DNA of 64,000 nucleotides from Melastoma dodecandrum. Its lineage: Eukaryota; Streptophyta; Magnoliopsida; Myrtales; Melastomataceae. The position numbers were made by a program, and so were the translations under genes. Below, one piece after another: positions 22,563 to 34,284 of this stretch (the first letter of the stretch is position 1; every line of letters begins with the position of its first letter). The notes below the pieces were generated by a model that had not been told where the DNA came from, did not search any database, and saw only the letters and a program-made list of their open reading frames with translations. Where the stretch lies: contig JARUPY010000434.1 of the NCBI GenBank assembly GCA_029817715.1, positions 310,001-374,000 on the forward strand. Direction: 5' to 3'.

Positions 22563-23073
22563 TCCCTTGTTCAACAATAAAATGTGAATCACGACCGCAT
22601 GGCGAAAGTCACGTCTTATTTAATATTTATTGTCACGTTAGTTGAAACTAAAAATTCCGTTATGAAATTGTTGAAGGTAATTTATGATTCAAGTGAAAGC
22701 GGTATTAAATTTAATAACGAAAATATCATTAAGTGGAGCATTAAGAGAGCATTTAAGTAGATCATTAAATCTGTCATCTAAGATAGCGGTTTCTATTGTC
22801 ATTTGGGTTTCTACTCCTCCCTTGTTCAACAACAAAATGTGAATCACGACCGCATGGCGAAAGTCACGTCTTATTTAATATTTATTGTCACGTTAGTTGA
22901 AACTAAAAATTCCGTGACGAAATTGTTGAAGGTAATTTATGATTCAAGTGAATGCGGTATTAAATTTAATAACGAAAATATCATTAAGTAGAGCATTAAG
23001 AGAGCATTTAAGTAGATTATTAAATCTGTTATTTAAGGTAGCGGTTTCTATTGTCATTTGGGTTTCTATTCCT
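22563..23073. repeat. Tandem duplication, 255-bp period, spanning the P450 flank/copia LTR boundary
   Basis: 22563-22817 and 22818-23073 are nearly identical (for example GAATCACGACCGCATGGCG in both). Each unit starts in CYP79-type flank and runs into the beginning of the copia LTR (TGTTGAAGGTAATTTATG). The duplication therefore happened after the copia insertion. Confidence 0.92.
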
Positions 23074-23281
23074 CCCTATATATAGAGGAGTGCATAATCA
23101 TTTGAATAAAATGAAGAAGAAAATAATTTGCTGCCTAAACACTGGAACTCCTCCAAATATTCATCCCCCGTAGGAGCAGCAGCTATACAGAAGTTTCTTC
23201 TATCCTATAGAAGGTCGTCGGCAGTACAGAACCTACGTTCTGCTAGCACATTCTCCCGCCTATCCAATTCTTTCCAACATA
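22924..23281 (+). repeat. 5' LTR of a truncated Ty1/copia element
   Basis: It starts TGTTGAAGG and probably ends TTTCCAACA. A TATATATAGAGG box lies at about 23077. A primer-binding-like TTTGATATCAGAGCAC follows at about 23294-23309 (usual initiator-Met site: TGGTATCAGAGC). No matching 3' LTR was found in the window. Confidence 0.75.
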
Positions 23282-23317
23282 ACCCCCAATAAGTTTGATA
23301 TCAGAGCACAAAAGGTC

Positions 23318-23690
23318 ATGTCTGCATCCGCTGGCAACATATTTTTCACTTTTTCTCCCAACCAAATCCCCATCTTCGATGGTAAGCACTTCGACTATTG
23401 GAGTTCTCAAATGGAAACCATTTTCCTTTCGCAAGATCTATGGAAACTTGTGGAGGATGGCTTTGAAGAAGTTCTAGAAGAAAACTCTCTCCTAGAAGGT
23501 GGCAACACTTCCGCAGAAGGTGTCATCAATCTCACAGAAGATGAGCAGAAGGCGTACAAGAAGAACGTTCACGAAGAATGCCATGGTTCTGCGGATTCTA
23601 CTACAATCCGTGAGCAAAACCATCTACCGAGGATATTCGATCTGAAGAAGTGAATGAAGCGTGGGAGGTACTAAAGAAGCGTAGATTCGG
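23318..23690 (+). pseudogene. Ty1/copia gag N-terminus, truncated
   Basis: The ATG at 23318 opens a typical copia gag: QIPIFDGKHFDYWSSQMETI, then FLSQDLWKLVEDGF. A frameshift near 23610 follows, after which NEAWEVLKK can still be read. The sequence stops being gag at about 23685, where an Athila LTR fragment begins abruptly. The rest of the copia element is gone. Confidence 0.85.
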
Positions 23691-24731
23691 GTACTGTTGG
23701 TAGTGTTATTAATTTTGTAGCTAAATTCGGAAGGAAAGAGGACGGATGGAGTTTCACAGAGAATTGGTGCACTGTAGGACGAGAAAGCCATTGCAGCTGC
23801 ACAAGAGTGTCCGATGATAAGCAAAAAGTTGGTGCAGCTGCACGAGAAAGTGTTGCAGCTACACAGGGTTGTCAGAAGTTAGACAGAATGTTTAGTGCAA
23901 CTGCATGTACGGACGCGAAAGAGATATTTTATTTCCAAGATTTTCTCTACCTTCTAGATTTGCAAGATCCTCTAGGGTTCAATCCTTGGAGGTATAAAAA
24001 AGGGACGTCCTACCTTCTGGAAGGGTGTGCCGGGAACGAGAGATCACACCGGGCCACATACGAAGACATTCGACGAAGCTTCGGGCGATGTTTAGGATAT
24101 TTTCCATTTCTTCTTTAGTTTTATGTTTGATCATATTCAACATGAACTAAATATATCTTCTAGGATCATGATGAACTCGGTTGTGTAATGACTTTCTTAG
24201 TGAATTCCATTGAACTATCACTTTTCGTGTTTCGTTTATTTACTTCACTTGCTTGAGTGACCTCGAGAGAGGAACTTAAGAGAAGAAGTAGTGGTGAAAG
24301 TAGTCTGGTTTTTGTCATGAGAGCGAGTGAACTTAAGGTGGTATAGAGATATACACCGAAGGCAACCAAAAGAGATTGGAACTTAATGCATCTAATTAGT
24401 TATGAGCCTAGAGATAGGGATTGATTATTTAGGTAGCTCGGTGGACTTTTAGAGGAGCACGACAACTAGGGATTTCGGCTAGTATACGAACACTAAATTG
24501 AGATAGGGAGAGGGGAGACACGGGATAGTAACGAAATAACTAAGGGGTTCATAGTTTTGTTATTTACTGTTTTCGTTAGTTTTGTGATTTTCTCACTATT
24601 TTTAGCTTGGCTTTGGAAGAGTTGGCACTGGACGATAAGAAGGCTTCCTGAACCGATTCTTCGTGGGAACGATACTCTACTCATCTATGTATTTCTTGAC
24701 GCGACCCGTGTACTTGCAGTTTTAGCGAACA
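23683..24731 (+). repeat. 5' LTR of an Athila-type element, itself 5'-truncated
   Basis: It matches 28982-30131, starting at TAGATT.GGGTACT and ending GCGAACA just before a clear primer-binding site. The 3' LTR has about 95 extra bases at its start, so this copy lost its first part where it now joins the copia gag. Both copies carry repeated TGCAGCTGCA palindromes (here 23792 and 23833, plus imperfect copies). Confidence 0.85.
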
Positions 24732-24736
24732 AGTTT

Positions 24737-24755
24737 TTGGCGCCGCAGCCAGGGA
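24737..24755 (+). other. Athila primer-binding site
   Basis: TTGGCGCCGCAGCCAGGGA lies five bases after the LTR end. The TGGCGCCG start and spacing are typical of Athila elements. Confidence 0.85.
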
Positions 24756-24949
24756 ATATGGCTATAGGCTAGTCTTTCTACTTATAGTAAGAACGATTTT
24801 AACGATCAAGCCACTGATCTTCTAATCAAATTTTTCAGGTGTATGTACCGCAATCGACGAGGTGAGGAGATTGAGCCTGGCCCAAAAAACAAAGGAACAT
24901 TTCAAATTCTAAGAAGATATCAACGACGGGCTATGGAAGAACAGAGCAA

Positions 24950-26530
24950 TAATCAGGTTGTAAATCCGCAACCTGGGAGGACTATGCATGACTATTCTTA
25001 GCCAACACCATTGGAGAACACGCCATTCCTTTTGCCCGCAATTCAGACGCAAAATTTTGAGATGAAGCCTTCAATCTTGAACATGATCGAAAATAACAGT
25101 TTCAGAGGTTTGCTAAACCAGTACCCTCACTGGAATTTATCTCGATTTAAAGATCTTTGACACTTTCACGTTTAATGGAGCAACCCCTTATGCAATATGA
25201 CTAAGGCTCTTCCCGTTCCCACTAAGAGACAAGGCACGAGCATGGCTCTACTCATTCCCATCGGAGTCAATTCACTCGTGGGAAGACTTGACACGAGCAT
25301 TCGTAGGAAAATACTTTCCACCAAGTAGGACTATAAAGATTCAGAACGAGATAACATCATTTCGCCAACAACCAGTGGAGTCCATAAACGAGGCTTGGGA
25401 AAGATTCAAGGAACTACTCAGATTGTGCCCACACCACGAGATCCTGAAGTGGTTGCTGGTCTAGAGCATCTACGACGGATTGGAGATTCTCTCCAAACCA
25501 CGGTGAACTCAGCGGCAGGTGGAACCATCATGAATAAGACGCCGGATGAGTCCTGGGACCTATTTAAGCAAATAACAAATATTGGCCAACGGAAAACATC
25601 CATTCGCGAATTCTTCAGAAAGCATCAAGTAAATGCATTAACGTCATTGAGTACCCATATGGAAGCACTAACCACTGCGGTAAACGCTCTTCGATCATCG
25701 CCACACACTGCTAATGTTGTTTATTCTGAAGTGCAAGCCACGGAGCCACATGAAGACATGAATGAAGTCGACTTTGTGGAAACAAATAATCGAAACAATG
25801 TATTTGCCAACACATACAATCCTGGATCGGGAATCATTCAAATTTCTCCTGGAGGAATAACCAAGGCCGGAAAGAACAAATGCAGCCAAGGTTGAATCAA
25901 CCTCCTGGTTATGCGGCTGCATTTCACAACCCCCATGTGGGATTAAATCTAACATGGAGGATTTGTTAAGACAGTTCATAACAAGCTAGGAGGAAGCAAT
26001 GAAGGAGCAGGAAGACGCAAGGAAGCAACAAGAAGAGGTATGTAGACAATAAGAGGAGATGAGAAAACAATAGGAAATAATCCTCAAGGATCATGCCACT
26101 TCTATCAAGCAACTAGAAATCCTGATAGGCCAGCTTGCGAACTCTTTGACTACGTGGCCACAAGGGACCCTCTCAAGCAACACAGAACCAAATTCGAAGC
26201 ATGAATACTGTAATGCGATAACCCTTCGGAATGGGCGAGATTTTGAAGAAGCATTTGAACGAATGGAAAAAGAGAAGGAACATGCGCGTTCGAAGCGTCC
26301 TATCCTTAAAGAGGGTAATACAGAACCAAAACAGACTGACAAAAATGCGACTACATAGATACGCACCAGTTCACCTCCATTTGTACCTAAAATTCCATTT
26401 CCACGGAGGCTTAAGAAAGCTAACGATGAGGTGCAATTCAAGAAATTTCTAGACATGTTCAAAAAGTTGTAGATAAATATCCCTTTTGCAGAAGCATTGG
26501 AGCAAATGTCAAAATAAGCAAAGTTCATGA
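24950..26530 (+). pseudogene. Athila gag, degenerate
   Basis: Read through stops and frame changes, it shows the Athila gag landmarks in order. NNSFRGLLNQYPHW lies near 25095-25140, then FNGATPYA, LRDKARAWLYS and FVGKYFPPSRT (25160-25330), then WERFKELLRLCPHH near 25395-25440. The C-terminal LEILIGQLANSL ... NAITLRNGR is at 26110-26240. Many stop codons; non-functional. Confidence 0.85.
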
Positions 26531-26669
26531 AGGATGTGTTGTCTAAGAAGCGTCGATTAGGGGATCATGAGACAATTGCACTTATAGAAGAGTGTAGTGC
26601 AATTCTACAGAAGAAACTACCACCGAAGCTTAAGGATCCAAGTAAATATACAATTCTATAAAAGATTGA

Positions 26670-27240
26670 CAACGAATTTTTTGGACAAGCAATTTGGGAC
26701 TTGGGAGCCAGTATAAACTGCCATATTCAGTATTCAAGAAACTCAACATCGGTGAGGTAAATCCAACCAATGTGACTCTTCAATTAGCTGATCGATCTTA
26801 TTCATATCCCGGGAAGTTATTGAAGATTTGTTAATTAAAGTTGATAATTCATTTTTCTGGTTGAGTTTGTGATTTTGAAGTTTGAGGAAGATCGTGAGAT
26901 CCCAATCATTTTAGGCAGGTCACTCCTAGCAACCGGGAGGACTCTTATTGATGTGTAGAAAGGAGAACTCACAATGCGCGAGAATGATGATGAGGTAAAA
27001 TTTAATATATGCAAAGCTATGCATATGCCTAATGATCGTGATGAATGCAATTTCCTGGACATACTCGGAGACATTTCATATGAATCCCTCTTAGAGATGT
27101 ATGCCAGTTTTTCGAACGAAGAAATGATGACTACTATGGAGGTACAAGCGGTAGAGAAAGAACCAAAGGAAGAATCATACATTAATCGCATTAGAAGAGT
27201 GGAACCGTTAGACCGAGTAACCACGCAAGACAAACCATCG
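26670..27240 (+). pseudogene. Athila protease region
   Basis: The protease-like text starts DLGASIN near 26700 (usual CDLGAS(I/V)N), continues NPTNVTLQLADRS and ends in a readable IILGR.LLATGR block. Stops interrupt it. The open frame 26974-27243 (RENDDEVKFNICKAM...) is the acidic segment that normally joins protease to RT. Confidence 0.8.
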
Positions 27241-27243
27241 TAG

Positions 27244-27980
27244 AAGAACATTCCCAGCTTCAACTTAAACCACTTCTCAAGCATTTACGATATTCTTTTT
27301 TAGGTAAGTTCAGCAACCTACCTGTTATAAATTCAACTGATCTAACCAATGAACAGGAGGAATTGCTGCTACAAGTGCTATGACAACATAACAAGGGAAT
27401 CGGTTGGACAACCGAGGATTTTGAGGGTATTTGCTCATCCATCTACATGCACAAAACCACTAAGCTGAATTTCGACTTGAAGGCCGCTGGTGAGCAGTGA
27501 ATGATGCAACTCAATGAGATGGAAGAATTCCAACAGGATGCATACGAGAATTCATGCATGTATACGGAAAATACAAAGCATTGGCACGACCAACGAATCC
27601 CGGAACACCAATTTAAACCAGGTCAACTTATTTTGTTGTTTAATCCACAACTAAAAATATTTTCAAATAAGTTGAAGGCAACATGGTTGGGAACGTTCAC
27701 ACTGACAAAGGCGTTTCCTTATGACGCATTGGAGGTTGAAAACACGAAAGACCACACAAGGTTCAAAGTTAATGCTAGTAGGGTGAGACATTATCATGGA
27801 GGAGGGCATATCGATCCTTACATTGCATGTAGCATAAGAACCAGGAACGTCAAGATAAGGACGTTAAACCAAGCAGTTGTTGGGAAGCAATCCAACCACA
27901 ATAAGAAGGAACTAAAGCTAGACTGGCCACTGATCAGGTTAGTTCTCCATTTTTTTCTTTTCTTTTTTCTAGTTGAATAA
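27244..27980 (+). pseudogene. Pre-RT segment fused to integrase C-terminus (RT, RNase H and integrase core deleted)
   Basis: 27290-27455 reads as the segment just before RT (LPVINSTDL, then HNKGIGWTTEDFEGI.SSIYMHK). Within a few codons, at about 27456-27465, the text becomes the integrase C-terminal part: LNFDLKAAGEQ, then RIPEHQFKPGQLILLFN and LKATWLGTFTLTKAFPYDALEVE. About 3 kb of pol that should lie between is absent. The element is therefore an internally deleted, non-autonomous derivative. Confidence 0.85.
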
Positions 27981-28886
27981 ACATTGAGACGTTGTTACAT
28001 AGGTTTGGGGGTGTACATCACCTAGTTGCCGCTGCTTTGTCTTAGTTGCCTTGGATGTGTTCTGTTTAAATTTTTTTACCTACCTTGGGGAATTATTTAA
28101 AAGATTGTGTTCGATGATGAATTATGTCGGCTAACAAGGACATAGGAGAATTAGATCATCGGCTTGATTTGTGTTAGGTAGTTTTAAATCCCATCTCATG
28201 CTAATTATGTGTGTGACAGCAACAATTCCTAACTCCTAGAGCCGAAAAAGAAAATGAAAAAGTAGGAATTTTTAGCATTTTGAAAGAGAACCTCCATAAA
28301 TTTTGAATGAAATATAAAAAGGATAAAATACTACCAAGGCTCTGAGTACCGCTGTTTGGGTGTGAAAAAAAAAGTAAAAAGAATAAAGTGATAAAGTTAG
28401 ATAAAACACCTGAATATGTGCTTGTGATGCGAGTCATAGTGCGGTAGCTCGAGTTAATAAATCCAAGGGGTGCCTTATCACCCGGTGCCCTGGGCCATCT
28501 GGTTTGGGAAACACCGATTGAACACTCAATACATGAGCATTCCCACTATTGATGAAGCATTTAGAGTCATGCAAAAAAAAAGAAGAGAAAGTGTTTAATT
28601 GATGAATACTGGGGTGAGCAATATTAATGTTAATTCGTCTTATGACATGAACTTGAGCAGGTATGTGGAGTGACAGAATTGTCGTGGCATGTATGTCATG
28701 TGAGCTGAGTGTGTGGGCATAAAAGACTGTCGAAGCATGAGTTGAGGAAAAGGATTGAAACTTCATGTGTCCGTATATTATGGCCGACATCTGAGAGCGA
28801 ATGATATGTAGTGATCCCCCAGTTATTATTTTCCAATAGTACCACGTATTTGTTTTGCTCGGGACTAGCTAAATCTAGGTTTAGGG
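27981..28886 (+). other. Athila 3' untranslated region
   Basis: No convincing coding frame. 28440-28560 matches 31140-31320 in the second Athila remnant (GATCCAAGGGGTGC.TTATCACC, then GCATTTAGAGTC.). The 3' end has TTGCTCGGGACTAGCTAAAT and GGTTTAGGGTG, the usual Athila approach to the 3' LTR. Confidence 0.7.
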
Positions 28887-30131
28887 TGTGATAACTTATT
28901 ATAAATATATACTTTTATCCCTCTAAGTGCACGATATTTGGCTAAATCCTTGATATATAGTATAATATTTCGTATATTACATAGATTTGGGTACTACTGG
29001 TAGTGTTATTAATATTTTAGGTAAATTCGAAAGAAATGAGTACGGATGGAGTTTCGCAGAGAGTTGATGCAGCTGCATGAGAAAGCCATTGCAGCTGCAC
29101 AGGAGTGTCAAATGATAGGCAGAAAGTTGGTGTTGCTACACTGGAAAGTGTTGTAGTTGCACAGGGTTGTCAGAAGTTCGGACAAAATGTTTGGTGCAGC
29201 TACACCAGATTTTCGTGCAACTGCACGTACGGACGCGGAAGGGATATTTTTATTTCCATAATTTTCTCTACCTTCCATATTTGCAAGATCCTCTAGGGTT
29301 TTTGTAGGAATAAAAAAGGGACGTCCAACCTTCTGGAAGGGTGTGTATAGCAAGAGATATCTTCCACACACGAAGACATTCGACGAAGCTTCAAGTGATG
29401 TTTATGATGTTTTTCATTTCTTCTTTAGTTTTGTGTTTGATCATTTTTAATAGGAATTAAATCTATCTTCTAGGATCGTCATGAACTCGGTTGTGTAATT
29501 ACTTTCGTAGTGAATTCCTTTGAACTATCACTTTTTTTGTTTCGTTTATTTACTTCCCTTATTCTTAAGGCTTGCGTGCATGTGGCTGACGTTTGTATTG
29601 ATCGCTTGTGCTTGAGTGAGCTCGAGAGAGGATCTTAAGAGAATAAGTAATGGTTAAAATAACTTGGTTTGTGTCGTGAGAGCCAGCGGACTTAAGGTGG
29701 TATAGAGATATACACCGAAAGCAACCAAAAGAGATTGGAACTAAATGCATCAAATTAGTCGTAAGCCTAGAGATACGGATCGAGTATTTGGGTAGTTCGG
29801 TGGACTTCGAGAGGAGTATGATAACTAGGGATTTCGGCTAGTAAACGAACACTAAAATACGGAGAGGGGAGATGTGGGATAGTAACGAAACAACTAAGGG
29901 ATTGTTAGTTCTAGGTTTTCTATCCTTGAATCACTCGCTTTGCTTTATTACTTGTATTTCTTATTTGCTATTTTCTTTAGTTTTGCGATTTTCTCACAAT
30001 TTCCGGCTTGACTTTGAAAGAGTTGGCCTGGACGACAGGAAGGTTTCCTGAACCGATTCCTCTTGAGAATGATACTCTACTCATCTATATATTACTTAAC
30101 GCGACCCGTGTACTTGCGGATTTAGCGAATA
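28887..30131 (+). repeat. 3' LTR of the Athila element
   Basis: It begins TGTGATAAC after a degenerate polypurine tract and ends GCGAATA. It matches 23683-24731 over most of its length. TGCAGCTGCA palindromes lie at 29068 and 29090, with imperfect copies after. The DNA directly after it belongs to another Athila copy's 3' part, so the junction is a nesting or recombination point. Confidence 0.82.
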
Positions 30132-30139
30132 GTAATGTC

Positions 30140-30775
30140 GGAAACCCACCGGATGTTGTTTTTGTAAGAGGAAAATTGATTTGATTTACTGTTTCAGCAA
30201 TAGCCGAACTCTATGAGCTTCCCAGGATTGCACATGATGTTTTTAGAGCAGCCCTAGAGTATGATTTTAACTTGGCTGATGTGCTAGAATGTCTCACAGC
30301 CAATGGCTCGAGTTGGAGAATGTCTAAATAGAATAAGCCATTGGCCCTTAGAAATAGTGATTTGTATCCAGAGGCCCGTATGTGGTTACAATTTATATCT
30401 AGTAGCCTTATTCATGGCACGAACACTACGAATGTTACCAAGGAAATGGTTGTGCTAATATTCTGTATCATGGAAGGTAGCATATTGACGTAGGAGCACT
30501 GATTTATCGAATGCTAACAAAAGCCTTGCAGGATCCCCAGCTCGGGATCCGCTACAATTTTTGAATTATGCAGGCGTGCGGGTGTGAGTTGGGATGCCAA
30601 GGTAGAATTGTTCCATCCTCAAAGGCCGTTTAATGACGCCACCATGAGCATGATGGTTCAAGATTTTGATCGTAAACATCATGACGAACAAGTGTCTTCG
30701 TCTTCAAGCAGCAATGCATTCGCCAACCAATGGCATCAAATGGAACAATTCATGTGTTATCAAGTCGAGTGTGTC
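30140..30775 (+). pseudogene. Athila 3' ORF with 'putative plant transposon protein' domain
   Basis: Read through stops: VFVRGK, AIAELYELP, VLECLTANGSSWRMS, LYPEARMWLQFISSSLIHGT, NVTKEMVVLIFCIMEGS. This pattern belongs to the plant transposon protein domain carried by Athila-type elements downstream of pol. Function unknown. Several in-frame stops. It precedes an Athila-type 3' UTR and LTR (31703-33129), so it is the 3' end of a second Athila copy whose 5' part is missing. Confidence 0.7.
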
Positions 30776-31225
30776 TAGGGAGTCGGAGTTGCTATAATTG
30801 AGTTCAATGATGTGATTAATCGGTTAAGCTTCTAGTGTGGAAGGATGAGAGTTTCAACTATGACTTGTGTGTGGTGATATTGTGTTCCTACCCAAAGCTA
30901 GGTGTGAAACTGTTTTTATGCCTGAAACGAGTCTAGATCTCTTAGAGCACATGGAAGCTAGAGAGGAGTAGAGCAACCAGATAACCTTCAGAAGTGAACC
31001 TTTAGGTGGAATGAATATAAATAAAAAAATTTTGCCAAGGCTCTGAGCACTAATGTTCAGGCAAAAAAAAGAAGAAAGAAAGAATAAAAAATCAATCAAT
31101 TAAATGTCTGAATAAGTACTTGTGGTGTGAGTTGTGATTGTGGCGGCTTGAGTTATTAGATCCAAGGGGTGCTTTATCACCTAATGCCATGGACCGATTG
31201 GTTCGGGAGTCATTGGTCGAAAGCT

Positions 31226-31305
31226 CGTTACATGACTCTCCATTTCGTTACATGAGTCTCCATTTCGTTACATGACTCTCCATTTCGTTACATGAGTCTC
31301 CATTA
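31226..31305. repeat. 20-bp tandem repeat, four copies, alternating variants
   Basis: The unit CGTTACATGACTCTCCATTT occurs four times in a row. Copies 1 and 3 have ATGACTC, copies 2 and 4 ATGAGTC, which means a 40-bp dimer was duplicated. The homologous Athila 3' UTR at 28500-28560 has only a single, diverged version, so the expansion is recent. Confidence 0.95.
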
Positions 31306-31702
31306 TTACTGATAAGACATTTAGAGTCCAGCAAGAGAAAAAGAAAAAAAAAAGATGAGAACTTGGTGGAATGTTGTGATGCCTGGGGCAAGCAGATCGA
31401 GGTGTTAGGGTGGTTTTGCAAATCTTCTTTCGGAAATGTGTTATTTGAGTGATGGACTTGTGTTAAGCTGAAAATATGTTTATTGAAAATGTTTTTCTGA
31501 AAAGATGGTGGAGGATAGGAACATGAGGTTGTCGAAATACGAGTTTGGCAAGGGCAGGAATCCAAATACGCTATAGCTGATATTTGAGAACAAAGAGCTT
31601 GATTGATGACCCGAAGACCTTGATTAGGTTTTCATTAGAGTATTTACGTGCATTGTTTTATTTATGGTTTGCTCGGAACTAGCAAAAAATTAGTTTTGGG
31701 GG

Positions 31703-33129
31703 AACTCTAAGAAATTAGAGTTATATGTTTCATTTACAAGCTTGATTAGTGTTAGACACCTGATATTTATAGGCTCATGTAGTTAGTTTGCATGTTACTT
31801 TCGTTTTAGTCGTTTTGCATGGATACTTTCGCATTTGTGATGTCCATTGCAGGAAAAGGAGTCCATACGATGCGAAATTGATAACTCTATAAAAATAGAA
31901 TTAAGGGATCATGTTTTAGACTTGATTTTGGTTTGTTTTAGGCATTTTAGTTTTTTAATTGTTAGGTATTTTCGGTTACTTTAGTGTCTCCTCATTTTCG
32001 TATACTTTGATTGTGTTGGTAGTTAAAAACAGAGGAAAAAGAGTTGAAGATGGAATGAGGAGCCATGAAGAAGTTGGATCTGAATGGTCGGTGTAGCTGC
32101 AATAAAATCAATGCAGTTGAGCGAGACACAAGAGAGGAGGCCGAACATTTGTTGCAGCTGCAACGGAGTTTAGTGCAGCTACAACGAAGGGTCAATCAGT
32201 GGACAGAACAGTTCGTGTATTTGCACGTACGGACGCCGAGAATATTTCATTTCCAGATTTTCTTGGATTTTCTAGGATTATTTATAAGACATATATAAAC
32301 ACTTTTTTCAATCCTTTTGAGGGGGAATTCGACCTAGGATGCTTTTAAAGACAAGAGCCGGCGACGGAGACGATTCCACCGACTTTATTTTTCTTCGTTT
32401 TCTTCAAGTCGATTACTTTTAGACTGATTTATTGTTTTCATTTTCTTTAGCTATGAACTAGATCGTTTTTCTAGAGCTATATGGAACCTCGTGTTCTTAT
32501 GTAATCGTGAACCTTCTTCCTTTATGCGGTTTGGATTTTTATTAATTGTTTATCCAATTATGTTCTTAATGCGTGTTAATTGACTGATCACCCTTTAACA
32601 ATGATTTGATAACCCAGGGAGATTGAGGAAGGTAGTCTAGGTTAGATCTTGAATTGGATAGCCTAAGAAGTCTATGTGTTGGGATACCAGACTTTAGTGT
32701 GAAGGATAGGGATATACCAGAACACATTTGGTAACTATATAGGGTTTAAATATGATGGGCCATCACTAGTTCCTTGTCTAAGAATAGAGTAGGAAATTCG
32801 ATACACGGTGGTACGTTTTCGGATGTTCGGGAGGACTACTCGGAGAGTCTAACGACCTATGTTAGCAATCATAATAATTTGGTAGCAGTAGGAAGAAGGG
32901 GATCGGGTGCATAGGACGCTAGGGGAAGTCGGATGTCCTAGATATTATTAACACTGTTAAACCTTAGTTGTTTTCTTTTATTTCTCGCTTTTACTTAAAA
33001 TCAACTTTTTTCTGTTTGACCTTGACCAATTGCCAAGAATGACTCTATGGGATTAACCCGTGCTTACCCTTGCTATTCTAGTTAGGTCAAAATAGGAATT
33101 TATTTTTGTTGGGTTGACGACGCACATCA
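31703..33129 (+). repeat. LTR of a second Athila-type element
   Basis: It follows an Athila-like TTTGCTCGGAACTAGCAAAAAA and TTTTGGGGG tract and ends GACGACGCACATCA, a usual Athila LTR terminus. Internally it has TGCAGCTGCA at 32153, imperfect copies nearby, and the CACGTACGGACGC word shared with the LTRs at 23683 and 28887. The start is approximate. Confidence 0.65.
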
Positions 33130-34187
33130 GAAATCCTTGTCGAGGAAGACATCTTGATGATGGAGTGACAAGAAGGTAGAGGGTAGACTTGTTGAGGGAG
33201 GAGCTGGTGGACAGGAAGAGTCGTGTGGCCACACGAGCACAGCAAAATTGGACAGAAAGCTTTGTGTGGCCACACGATGATCTGGTGTGACCACACATGA
33301 CGAGAAGATCTTTTTATAATATTTCCTAAAACCTTTAGTGATTCAGGATAACTATAGAAGGGATTTAAATTGTGGCTTGTTAGGGGGACGATGGCTGCGA
33401 GACGACCGACGAGAGAGATCAGATAAGAAGATCAAGACTTTGTTTTCTTTTCCTTTCATGTCTTGCTTGTCTGTAGCATGCGAAACTAAAATTTTATCTA
33501 GGATGGTGATGAACTGATTCGTGTAGTCAATTGTTTATACTCTTTTTAGACTTAATTCATGAAGTTTCACGTTTGTTTATATTCTCTTGTATTTAATGCT
33601 TGCAAATCGGGTTGATCGTCAGTGTGTTTGATCTCTTATTCTTGAGTAGACTCGAGAAAGGGACTTAGGATTAAAAGAAGGAGAATATAACCTAGGTTAA
33701 GCCTGAGGGATCAGGTTAACTCAATGGAGTATAGAGATATACGCTCGTAGGTAACCAATACAACAATCGGCACTTAAAAGGGTTATAGTTGCTCGTACAT
33801 CACTATAGAGTTATTGGTTTGCAAGTAATTTATAATTCACCGTTACAAACTCGAGAGAGGTCTAACGAATTATAAGAATTGTAGTTAATAAACGTTAAAT
33901 CAAGGGAATTGAGGAAGAGAAGAGTATAGATAGTTCACGAACGATAGGAGATTCGTAGTCCTGGTTTTTCATCCATTGATTTACTCTATACTTGCTTTTG
34001 TTTAGTTGTTATTTTCATTCTTGCATTAAAGCTTTAAAAACAAATCAAAACTTTACTTCGATTGAATTGAGATTTCTTAGGTTGAAGATAAACAAAATAT
34101 TCTGAACAATCTTCGTGGGACGATATTCTTTCTCATCATTTTACAACTTGTTTGACCCGTATACTTGCGTGTGTGTTTCAGCGAACA
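33130..34187 (+). repeat. 5'-truncated Athila-type LTR fragment, diverged subfamily
   Basis: The layout parallels 23800-24731: a palindrome block (GTGTGGCCACAC at 33223 and 33264), then ATCTAGGATGGTGATGAACT, a TATAGAGATATAC block, an AACTCGAGAGAGG block and an end in ACCCGTATACTTGCG...GCGAACA. It lacks a primer-binding site and internal region after its end, so it is a fragment. Confidence 0.65.
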
Positions 34188-34284
34188 GATATCACCTGAT
34201 TTCGGGAAAGTTATGGCACGTTAACTACCTCCCCTGCATTATGGTCAAGGTTAACTTGCTCCATTGGTACTCGGTTTGCATTCC

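Noticed and set aside
23807..24118. 103-codon plus-strand frame
   Set aside because: Entirely within an Athila LTR; the homologous frame at 29105 differs and is broken.
31226..31305. Short regular repeat considered as a CRISPR array
   Set aside because: Units are directly adjacent without spacers and lie in a plant retrotransposon 3' UTR.
32065..32298. Open frame of 77 codons with Cys/Asn/Gln-rich text
   Set aside because: Lies inside an Athila LTR and is the translation of the GCAGCTGCA palindrome zone.
33053..33298. Overlapping minus-strand frames with repeated CGHT/WPHK text
   Set aside because: Translation of the GTGTGGCCACAC palindromes in an LTR fragment.
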